DNA from: Thermoanaerobaculia bacterium
GTDB lineage: Bacteria; Acidobacteriota; Thermoanaerobaculia; Multivoradales; JAIOJS01
Reading direction: 5' to 3'
DNA length: 64,000 nt
NCBI GenBank assembly: GCA_030429235.1
Contig: JAUIDB010000015.1
Coordinates: 60,657-124,656, forward strand
Each line of letters starts with the position of its first letter. Position 1 is the first letter of the stretch. Under the pieces are notes generated by a model. It made no database searches and was not told the origin of the DNA. It worked only from the letters and a program-made list of their open reading frames with translations. Of this stretch, positions 57,193-64,000 are shown piece by piece. A program made the position numbers and the translations under genes.

Positions 57193-59613
57193 TCAGCCCT
57201 CCATCTGCGCGTCGTCGATCTCGCTGAAGAAGTCCGGTGGGACCAGGACATCACGAGGCTTGCTGCCCTGGGACGGCCCCAGGAGACCATCCTGTTCCAT
57301 GAGATCGATGAGACGTGCGGCCCGCGAGAACCCGATGCGCATGCGACGTTGAAGAAAACTCGCCGACGCCTTGCGTTCCGCCACCACCAGACGAGCGGCG
57401 TCGTCGAACAGCTCGTCGCCGCCGCCATCCCCCGAACCGGCATCCTTGCTCGCTCCGTCGGAGAACTTGACGACGTTGGGGTCGAGTTCGGGTTTCCCTT
57501 GCTTCTTCAGCCAGCGAATCACCGCCGCCGTTTCCTGTTCACTGATATAGGCGCCATGCAGCCGCTTGAGGCGCGAGGTGCCCGGGGGCATGATGAGCAT
57601 GTCCCCCTTGCCCAGGAGTTTCTCGGAGCCCACGGTGTCGAGGATGGTCTTTGAATCGTGTCGCGAAGTCGTCGCGAACGCGATGCGGCAGGGGAAGTTG
57701 GCCTTGATCGTTCCCGTGATGACGTCGACCGACGGCCGCTGGGTCGCCACGATCAGGTGGATACCGACTGCCCGAGCCATCTGGGCGAGACGGGCGATCG
57801 AGGCCTCCACGTCACTTGCCGCCACCATCATCAGGTCCGCCAGCTCGTCGATCACGATCACGTAGTACGGCAGCGGTTTGAGATCGGCCGGAGTGATTTC
57901 GCTGTCGTCGTCGAGCGTCAGCCGTTTCTGGACCTCCGGGTCGGAAATAGCACGGTTGTAGAAGTCGATCGAGCGAACGTGGACCTCGGCCAGAAGCCGA
58001 TACCGTCGTTCCATCTCCGCTACGGCCCAGCGCAACGCGTTCGCTGCCTTCTTGGGCTCGACGACGACCTCGGTCTTGAGGTGAGGAATATCCGCGTAGA
58101 CGCCGAGTTCGACCCGCTTAGGATCGATGAAGATGAACTGGACCTCCTCACGCGTCGCCTTGTAGAGGATCGAAGTGATCATGCTCTGCAAACCGACGCT
58201 CTTTCCGGCGCCGGTAGCCCCGGCCACCAGCAGATGAGGCATCGTCGCCAGGTCCGCGTAGTACGGTTGCCCGTGCATGTCCTGACCGAGAGCCATCGTC
58301 AGCGGCGACGGCGAACGTCGGAACTCATCCGCCGCCAGAATGGGACCCAGGCGAATGAGGGCACGGTTCTTGTTCGGAACCTCGATTCCCAGCGTGGCGC
58401 GGCCGGCCAGGCGGTCGATCCGCACCGAGTCTGCTCTCAGAGCCAGGGCCAGATCGTCCTGAAGGTTGACGATCTGACTCATCTTGACCCCGGGGGCAGG
58501 CTTGAACTCGAAGACGGTGATGACGGGACCAGGATTGATCCCTTCGACCGAACCCTGTACCCCGAACTGCTCGCAGCTGCGACGGATCAGCTCACCGAGC
58601 CGAATCAGTTCGTCCTCCGGTACCGACAAAGGGGCCGAATCGAGGAGCATGAGGTTGAGCGGAGGCAACGATCGGTCGTCGGACCGGGTCGAGGCCGTGG
58701 GTGCGACCTGGTTGGCTCGGCGCTTCTTGCTGCCGGCGACGAACAGCTTGCCCTGGGGACGACCCGCCGAGGGAGCTACCGTTTCCTGCCGATCGGCGGC
58801 GCTTCGTTTGCGAATCGAAAAACCGGCCTTCCCCTTCTTCTCCACCACCCGGATGGGAAGATCGGCGAGAATCTGAGAACCGGGGACCTCGATCGGCGGT
58901 GGCGGTTCCACCCCTTGTGCTGCCTCCCGCTCGCGGCGCCGTAGATGCTTGGCCACCACCCGCTGTTTGACCTCTTCGCGCTCCTTGCGCTGCCGCTTGC
59001 GGGCTCGTACCCGAGCGACGTCCTGCAAGCGCTCCTGGGCTTGCCCGCGCCACCGGCCGAGCACCTCGGAAAGGGTCGACTGCACCAGCAGCGAGATCCC
59101 GCCGACGACGAGGGCCACGGTGACCAGCATCGAACCCGCGAAGTTCAGTTGGCTGGCCAGAGCGTCGCCGAGGAATCTACCGAGAACGCCACCGGGCGAA
59201 AGGCTCTCTCCCCGCCAAACGACTGAACCCAGCAGCAGTTGGAGCAGGACCGGGGTCGTGACGAAGAGCAAGATGAACCCCATCGTTCGACCAGTTTCTC
59301 CGCTCCCCTCTCGGCTGCGCAGCAGGCGGATGGCCGGTACCACCAGGCCGGCGGGCAGTAGAAACGCCGCCAGCCCCACCAAGCCGAGCAGGAGAGCGGA
59401 CAGCTGGGCGCCGACCGGACCGATCCAGTTCTGCACCGTCGGCTTCCCCGGCACCTGATGCAGCAAGCTGGGATCAGAAGGATGGAAACTGACCAGACTG
59501 GCGGCGAACAGGAGAGCCAGGGTCACGAGGAGAAGGCCGAGCAGCTCGCGTCCCTTCTGCGGGGCGAGCCGAGCGCGCTGAATCTCCATCGTCGATGCCT
59601 TAGCTCGTGCCAT
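57193..59613 (-). CDS. ftsK: DNA translocase FtsK
   Basis: The 806-residue protein has four N-terminal membrane helices (about 24-190), a basic/Glu-rich linker, an alpha/beta motor with Walker A GATGAGKS near residue 465 and VIVIDELADLMM, and a C-terminal winged-helix gamma domain (RRMRIGFSRAARLIDLMEQDGL). It couples chromosome segregation to division. It is encoded downstream of rsmA and upstream of fmt. Confidence 0.97.
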   Translation of the reverse strand: MARAKASTMEIQRARLAPQKGRELLGLLLVTLALLFAASLVSFHPSDPSLLHQVPGKPTVQNWIGPVGAQLSALLLGLVGLAAFLLPAGLVVPAIRLLRSREGSGETGRTMGFILLFVTTPVLLQLLLGSVVWRGESLSPGGVLGRFLGDALASQLNFAGSMLVTVALVVGGISLLVQSTLSEVLGRWRGQAQERLQDVARVRARKRQRKEREEVKQRVVAKHLRRREREAAQGVEPPPPIEVPGSQILADLPIRVVEKKGKAGFSIRKRSAADRQETVAPSAGRPQGKLFVAGSKKRRANQVAPTASTRSDDRSLPPLNLMLLDSAPLSVPEDELIRLGELIRRSCEQFGVQGSVEGINPGPVITVFEFKPAPGVKMSQIVNLQDDLALALRADSVRIDRLAGRATLGIEVPNKNRALIRLGPILAADEFRRSPSPLTMALGQDMHGQPYYADLATMPHLLVAGATGAGKSVGLQSMITSILYKATREEVQFIFIDPKRVELGVYADIPHLKTEVVVEPKKAANALRWAVAEMERRYRLLAEVHVRSIDFYNRAISDPEVQKRLTLDDDSEITPADLKPLPYYVIVIDELADLMMVAASDVEASIARLAQMARAVGIHLIVATQRPSVDVITGTIKANFPCRIAFATTSRHDSKTILDTVGSEKLLGKGDMLIMPPGTSRLKRLHGAYISEQETAAVIRWLKKQGKPELDPNVVKFSDGASKDAGSGDGGGDELFDDAARLVVAERKASASFLQRRMRIGFSRAARLIDLMEQDGLLGPSQGSKPRDVLVPPDFFSEIDDAQMEG

Positions 59614-59695
59614 CAGTCAACCTTGACCTCTCACTTCAGGGAGTCGTACGTAAGCTCGATGAAGTCTAGCATTTCCGGGCACCGAGAGCCAAAAG

Positions 59696-60511
59696 TCACG
59701 ACTCGCAGGATCGAAGTGCCAGGCCGCCCTGGCGCGCGCAGTGGAACAGCTCCAACCAGTCGGAAAGCGCCAACTCCTCTCCTCGAGTCTGTGGCGACAA
59801 CCCCGCGAGTGACACGAGCGCCTCGGCGCGATCGCGTCCCCAACCCTGCGCCAACGAGTTGCGCAGGGTCTTCCGCTTGTGAGCGAACCCCTGACGGACC
59901 AGCGCCTCGAAGGAAGCGAGGTCGGCGTCGGCCAGGGGGGGTGTCCTGAGTTCGAACCCGACGAACGCGCTCTCCACCCTGGGCGGGGGTCGAAAGGCGC
60001 CTGGCTTGACTCGCGACAACATTCGCGGGCGCGAGTAGAGCTGAGCCACCACCGACAGGCTACCCCAGGCCCGGCTGCCGGGCTCTGCCGTAAGCCTCTG
60101 TGCCACTTCGAGTTGAAGTAGGAATCCTGCGCGTTGTACCCGGGCGTGGTGGCGCAGTACCGAGGTCAGAATCGCCGTCCCCACGTTGTACGGAAGGTTG
60201 CCACACACCAGCGAATCTGGCGGCAGTCGCGACCAATCGAGTTCGAGCGCGTCGGCCAACGCCAGGACGACTCCCGGTAGCTGGCGCCGAGCCAGGTACC
60301 CCACCCACTCGATGTCCACCTCGAAGGCGTAGACCGAGGCCCCAGATGCCGCCAACGCCTCGGTGAGGACTCCCCCGCCCGGACCGATCTCCACCACGCG
60401 TCGTCCCGCCGGTCGAAGAAACTCGATCAACGGACGACAGGCCTCTGGCCGGATCAGATGATGCTGTCCGAACTTCTTCTTGAGGCGGGGTTTCGGCTCC
60501 CTGGGCGACAC
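59696..60511 (-). CDS. rsmA: 16S rRNA dimethyladenosine transferase (KsgA)
   Basis: The 271-residue SAM enzyme has KKKFGQHHL, VVEIGPGGGVLTEAL, and the catalytic NLPYNVGTAIL motif, with AHKRKTLRNSL near the C terminus. It dimethylates A1518/A1519 of 16S rRNA. GTG 60511 fits the conserved N terminus; the upstream frame to 60649 is not conserved. Confidence 0.95.
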   Translation of the reverse strand: MSPREPKPRLKKKFGQHHLIRPEACRPLIEFLRPAGRRVVEIGPGGGVLTEALAASGASVYAFEVDIEWVGYLARRQLPGVVLALADALELDWSRLPPDSLVCGNLPYNVGTAILTSVLRHHARVQRAGFLLQLEVAQRLTAEPGSRAWGSLSVVAQLYSRPRMLSRVKPGAFRPPPRVESAFVGFELRTPPLADADLASFEALVRQGFAHKRKTLRNSLAQGWGRDRAEALVSLAGLSPQTRGEELALSDWLELFHCARQGGLALRSCES

Positions 60512-60663
60512 CCTCCGAACATAGCAGAGAGCAACCCCCAATCCAGCCACATTGGCACACCCCAGAAACGGTTCGAGCCTCTTATGACACAGTGACTTGC
60601 AGCAACTCCCCGTCGTTGTCGGGCCCGATGCCTGGCACCGACGTTGCATTCGCGTGACCTGTC

Positions 60664-61656
60664 ATGGAAGCTACTGATCTCGTCTCACTCAACGAACACG
60701 TCGAACGCGAAGCCCTGGCCCTACGCCAGGTGGAAGAGGAACTCCGCAAGGTCATCGTCGGCCAGAGCTATCTGATCGATCGGTTGCTGGTCTCGATCTT
60801 GAGCCGCGGTCACCTCCTGATCGAAGGGGTTCCGGGGCTAGCCAAGACCCTCGCGGTCAAGACTCTGGCCGAGACCCTGCACGTCGACTTCCAGCGGATC
60901 CAGTTCACTCCCGATCTGCTGCCCGCCGATCTGCTCGGAACCCTGATCTACGATCAGAAGAACGGTGACTTCGTGACCCACAGGGGGCCGATCTTCACCC
61001 AGATGCTGCTCGCCGACGAGATCAACCGCGCCCCCGCCAAGGTCCAGTCCGCTCTCCTCGAAGCGATGGAGGAGCGGCAGGTGACTCTCGGCGACGGGAC
61101 CTACCAGTTGGCGGAACCGTTCCTGGTGCTGGCGACGCAGAACCCCTTGGAGCAGGAGGGAACCTACCCCCTGGCCGAAGCCCAGGTGGATCGCTTCCTG
61201 ATGAAGCTGAAGCTGGGGTATCCGAGTCGCGAAGAAGAGCGTGCGATCCTCGATCGGCACCTCGTAGCGCAAGACTCCGGGGTGCGCGCCGTGCTCGATG
61301 CCGACCGGATCGAGGCGCTTCGCAAGGTGGCGGACACCGTCCACCTGGACGTCAAAATCCGGGAGTACATCCTCGATCTCGTAGCCGCCACCCGCGACCC
61401 TCGGCGAGCCGGCTGCAATGATCTGGTCGACCTCATCTCCTTCGGTGCCTCGCCCCGAGCCACGCTCTTCCTGGCTCGCGCCGCCAAGGCGATGGCCCTG
61501 CTGCGCGGTCGCGGCTACGTGATCCCGGAAGACATCAAGGAGGTGGCTCCTGATGTCCTCCGTCACCGGTTGATCCCCACCTACGAAGCCGAGGCCGAAG
61601 AGGTGACGTCGGATGATCTGGTGTCGCGGCTGCTCGACCGGGTCGAGGTTCCGTAG
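60664..61656 (+). CDS. MoxR-family AAA ATPase
   Basis: The 330-residue ATPase has Walker A EGVPGLAKT, Walker B LLADEINRAPAK, sensor ATQNPLEQEGTYPLAEAQVDRFL and a C-terminal lid. MoxR ATPases act as chaperones for vWA proteins; here DUF58 and vWA genes follow. It is divergent from rsmA. Confidence 0.95.
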   Translation: MEATDLVSLNEHVEREALALRQVEEELRKVIVGQSYLIDRLLVSILSRGHLLIEGVPGLAKTLAVKTLAETLHVDFQRIQFTPDLLPADLLGTLIYDQKNGDFVTHRGPIFTQMLLADEINRAPAKVQSALLEAMEERQVTLGDGTYQLAEPFLVLATQNPLEQEGTYPLAEAQVDRFLMKLKLGYPSREEERAILDRHLVAQDSGVRAVLDADRIEALRKVADTVHLDVKIREYILDLVAATRDPRRAGCNDLVDLISFGASPRATLFLARAAKAMALLRGRGYVIPEDIKEVAPDVLRHRLIPTYEAEAEEVTSDDLVSRLLDRVEVP

Positions 61657-61697
61657 CTGCAGCATCGCCCTATTCTCCAACTGCCCCTGATGAATCC

Positions 61698-62621
61698 GTG
61701 CCCCTACTGAAACGGCGGTCTCGCGAGAACCAAGCGCCCCCCCCGCCGGTCGTCGGCAAGGAGCTGATGCGCAAGGTCCGTCGCATCGAGATCACCACCC
61801 GCCGGCTCGTGGAACAGGGTGTGGCCGGCGAGTACCACTCGGTGTTCAAAGGACGGGGGATGGAGTTCGCGGAGGTCCGCCCCTACCAACCTGGCGACGA
61901 CGTCCGGTCCATCGACTGGAACGTGACCGCGCGCATGGGTCAGCCCTACCTCAAACAGTACGTCGAAGAGCGCGACCTGACGGTCTTTCTGGTCGTCGAT
62001 GTCTCGGGCAGCCTGCACTTCGGATCGCGGGCCATCCTGAAGCGAGACCTGGCCGCCGAGGTGTCCGCCCTGCTTGCCTTCGCGGCACTTCGCAACCAGG
62101 ACCGGGTGGGAGCCGCTTTGATCAGCGACGGGCTGGAGCTGATGCTGACCCCGCAGCGCAGACGCAACCAGGTCTTGCGGCTGGTGCGCGAGATTCTCCA
62201 CCACCCCGCTCGCGGAGGGACCGACCTGGAAAGCGGCCTGCGGTCGGCGCTCGCGATGCTCAAGCAGCGCAGCGTTCTCTTCATCGTGTCGGACTTCCTC
62301 GATGCGCGCCTCGGCCGGTCGCTGCGAGCGGCGGCGGCCCGGCACGACGTGATCCTCCTGGAGATCCGCGACCGGAACGACACCCATCTACCCCGCTCCG
62401 GCCCCGTGGTCCTGCGTGACGCAGAGTCCGGCAGACTGGCACTCGTCAGCGGCAAGGCGGCAGCCGAACGACACCGCGCCGAACGAGACGCCGAACGAGC
62501 GGAGTTGCTGGCCACGGTCAAGAAGCTCGGCATCGATCATCTGGAACTCGACACGCGGCGACCCTACCTCTCGACCCTCGTTCAGTTCTTCGAGCGTCGC
62601 CGGCGACGGAGAGCCCGATGA
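61698..62621 (+). CDS. DUF58 domain protein
   Basis: The 307-residue protein has the DUF58 landmarks GVAGEYHSVFKGRGMEF, VRPYQPGDDVRSIDWNVTARM and a vWA-like FLVVDVSGSLHFGS with a partial MIDAS (DVSGS). It usually forms part of MoxR/Bat clusters linked to envelope stress or complex assembly. GTG 61698 is chosen; the nearby ATG is out of frame. Confidence 0.9.
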   Translation: MPLLKRRSRENQAPPPPVVGKELMRKVRRIEITTRRLVEQGVAGEYHSVFKGRGMEFAEVRPYQPGDDVRSIDWNVTARMGQPYLKQYVEERDLTVFLVVDVSGSLHFGSRAILKRDLAAEVSALLAFAALRNQDRVGAALISDGLELMLTPQRRRNQVLRLVREILHHPARGGTDLESGLRSALAMLKQRSVLFIVSDFLDARLGRSLRAAAARHDVILLEIRDRNDTHLPRSGPVVLRDAESGRLALVSGKAAAERHRAERDAERAELLATVKKLGIDHLELDTRRPYLSTLVQFFERRRRRRAR

Positions 62622-63634
62622 TGAGACGGCGCAGGTGCATGTGGGTCATCCTGGCAGTCGTGGGTCCGGGCCTGGCCACGGCGATGCCCAATCTAGAAGT
62701 GGAAGTCCTCCCCCGATCGGTAACGGTCGGAGACTCGGTCGAAGTACTCCTCGATGTTCCGCTGGCCGTCGACGGCAGTTCACCCGAACTACCGTCCGAC
62801 TTTGCCAGTTGGGGGTTGGCTGAGGTGGTAAACGCCGGACGGCTGACGCCGTCCGCCACCGACGCCCCGGCGAGTGACCCTGGAGCCGTAGCGGTAGAGG
62901 GAGGTGCTTCCTCCGCTACCGCTACGGCCCCAGAGTCGGTACGCTTCCGCATCGAGCTGCGTGCATTTCGAACTGGACGGGTCCTGCTGCCGCCGCTCTC
63001 CTTCGAGGTACCGCGCCAGGACCAGGTCGAGTTGGCCGAAGACCCCTGGACCACTCCGCCCGATCTGTACTTCGACGTAGAGTCGGTCCTGCCGAGCGAC
63101 CTCGAAAGTGACCAGGCCCTCGAGCCTCGACCGCTGGCGCCCCCCCGTCCCCTGCCCCGCCGTCATCTCGATCGGTGGCTGCTAGCCACCCTCGCCGGCT
63201 CGGCGGCCCTCTTGGCCCTCCTCTTCTGGCGCCGGCGCAGCCTGCTCCCGAACGGCACCCGAGATCCCCGCGTTCCCCCCCTGGACCAGCTGCGTCGCGA
63301 ACTCGAGCGACTGGCCGAGATCGACGCCACCGAGACCGTGCACGTCGGACTCAGTCGGGCCCTACGCCTCTACCTTCAGGAAGCGGCGGCACTACCGGCT
63401 CTGGAACGCACGACGGCCGAGATCCTGTCGGAACTGCGGACCTCACCTCTGTCGGCCGATGTCAGCCACCGCTTGATCAAGCTGCTCCGCCACTGCGATG
63501 GCGTGAAGTTCGCTCTCCACGAAGTGCCGGACGGAGAGATGCGGCGCCGCCTGCAAGAGGCTCGATCACTGGGCGAAGCCGTCGAGGCAGAGTTGACTCT
63601 TCTCCGGAACCCGAGTGAAGTGGAGGCAGCGTGA
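62618..63634 (+). CDS. Membrane protein of MoxR/Bat cluster (BatD-like)
   Basis: The 338-residue protein has a signal segment (about 6-22), a beta-rich periplasmic region, one membrane helix (about 188-206) and a cytoplasmic helical domain. The position and architecture fit the BatD-like/DUF4381-like accessory of vWA clusters, but sequence identity to BatD is weak by eye. It overlaps DUF58 and the vWA gene by 4 bp each. Confidence 0.7.
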   Translation: MMRRRRCMWVILAVVGPGLATAMPNLEVEVLPRSVTVGDSVEVLLDVPLAVDGSSPELPSDFASWGLAEVVNAGRLTPSATDAPASDPGAVAVEGGASSATATAPESVRFRIELRAFRTGRVLLPPLSFEVPRQDQVELAEDPWTTPPDLYFDVESVLPSDLESDQALEPRPLAPPRPLPRRHLDRWLLATLAGSAALLALLFWRRRSLLPNGTRDPRVPPLDQLRRELERLAEIDATETVHVGLSRALRLYLQEAAALPALERTTAEILSELRTSPLSADVSHRLIKLLRHCDGVKFALHEVPDGEMRRRLQEARSLGEAVEAELTLLRNPSEVEAA

Positions 63635-64000
63635 CCACCGGGATTCCGACCTGGGCCAACCCGTGGTGGTTCCTCGCTCTCCTGCTGTTGCCGGTACTCA
63701 TCTATCGCCACCACACTCGGCTCTCGCTCGGTGCTTTGACCTACAGTCGGCTACCGACGGGGAGTGGTGGCCCCTGGCGACTGCATCTCCCCTTCTACTG
63801 CCGAGTACTCGCCCTCACCCTCTTGATCGCCGCCCTGGCACGCCCCCAACTGGGATTCTCCTGGGAGGAGACGACGACCGAAGGTATCGACATCCAGCTG
63901 GCACTCGACGTGTCGGGTTCGATGGCCGCCGAGGACTTCGAACCCCTGAACCGACTCCACGTGGCCAAGCAGGTGATCGCCGACTTCAACGATCCGAACG
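63631..64000 (+). CDS. vWA-domain membrane protein (BatA-like; cut by window end)
   Basis: About 123 residues are present. Two membrane helices (about 11-25 and 52-66) precede the start of a von Willebrand A domain with MIDAS DVSGSMAAED. GTG 63631 overlaps the preceding stop. BatA/BatB proteins follow MoxR-DUF58 in this order. The rest lies beyond the window. Confidence 0.85.
   Translation, partial: MTTGIPTWANPWWFLALLLLPVLIYRHHTRLSLGALTYSRLPTGSGGPWRLHLPFYCRVLALTLLIAALARPQLGFSWEETTTEGIDIQLALDVSGSMAAEDFEPLNRLHVAKQVIADFNDPN

Overview
The window is a dense, high-GC stretch of Gram-negative chromosome made almost entirely of housekeeping and envelope genes. An outer membrane is shown by a complete Kdo pathway (kdsB, kdsA, kdsD, kdsC), an LpxL-like acyltransferase, an MsbA-like exporter, a porin and exported lipoproteins. 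GTG and TTG starts and 4-bp start/stop overlaps are common. A Gld-like ABC cluster, a MoxR/DUF58/vWA cluster, DUF4301 and a PTL-type C-terminal sorting signal together suggest a deep-branching lineage; Acidobacteriota (Thermoanaerobaculia-like) is my best guess, by inference only. I saw no rRNA, tRNA, CRISPR array, insertion sequence or prophage.

Layout. 1-689: start of an Mrp/ApbC Fe-S carrier gene (minus strand, cut by the edge). 922-4493: coupled operon rfbB, rfbC, a DUF4301 protein and a NUDIX hydrolase, facing an NAD-dependent sugar epimerase (4621-5601, minus). 5757-9900: fur, apbE, an outer-membrane porin, an exported FMN-binding protein and a small histidine-rich membrane protein, behind a promoter that contains a perfect 9-5-9 palindrome; this looks like an iron-regulated flavin electron-transfer module. 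9959-22454: the complete branched-chain amino-acid locus, leuACDB on plus converging with ilvE-B-N-C-D-A on minus. Each operon has its own promoter, a long leader peptide rich in regulatory codons, an antiterminator and a terminator. 22589-25696: a large exported TPR metallopeptidase.

25737-40783 (all minus): molybdopterin oxidoreductase, polytopic membrane protein, alkaline-phosphatase-superfamily membrane hydrolase and prenyl synthase in one tight run; a STAS/RsbW partner-switching pair; a TlpA-like lipoprotein, DUF4340, GldG, GldF and GldA-type ABC cluster; a small coiled-coil protein; a K+ channel with RCK domains; and an LAB_N membrane protein. 40962-49683: the Kdo/LPS block (kdsB divergent from pyrG-kdsA-kdsD-kdsC-lpxL-like-hydrolase, then msbA-like on minus). 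49782-54683: exported histidine phosphatase, acyl-CoA dehydrogenase, SDR, exported MsrB and a PTL-CTERM surface protein. 54772-60511 (minus): rsmA, ftsK, fmt, rsmB. 60664-64000 (plus): MoxR ATPase, DUF58, membrane protein and a vWA protein cut by the window end.

The most notable regulatory content is the pair of matched attenuators at 9959-10199 (leu) and 22161-22454 (ilv). Both use TTGACA, an 18-bp spacer and a TAGNNT -10 placed only 10-11 nt before the leader ATG, so both leader peptides are probably translated from nearly leaderless RNA. In both, the segment just after the Leu or Ile/Val/Leu codons can pair with the 5' arm of the terminator. The most notable protein cluster is the Fur/ApbE/porin/FMN-binding/4-TM module.
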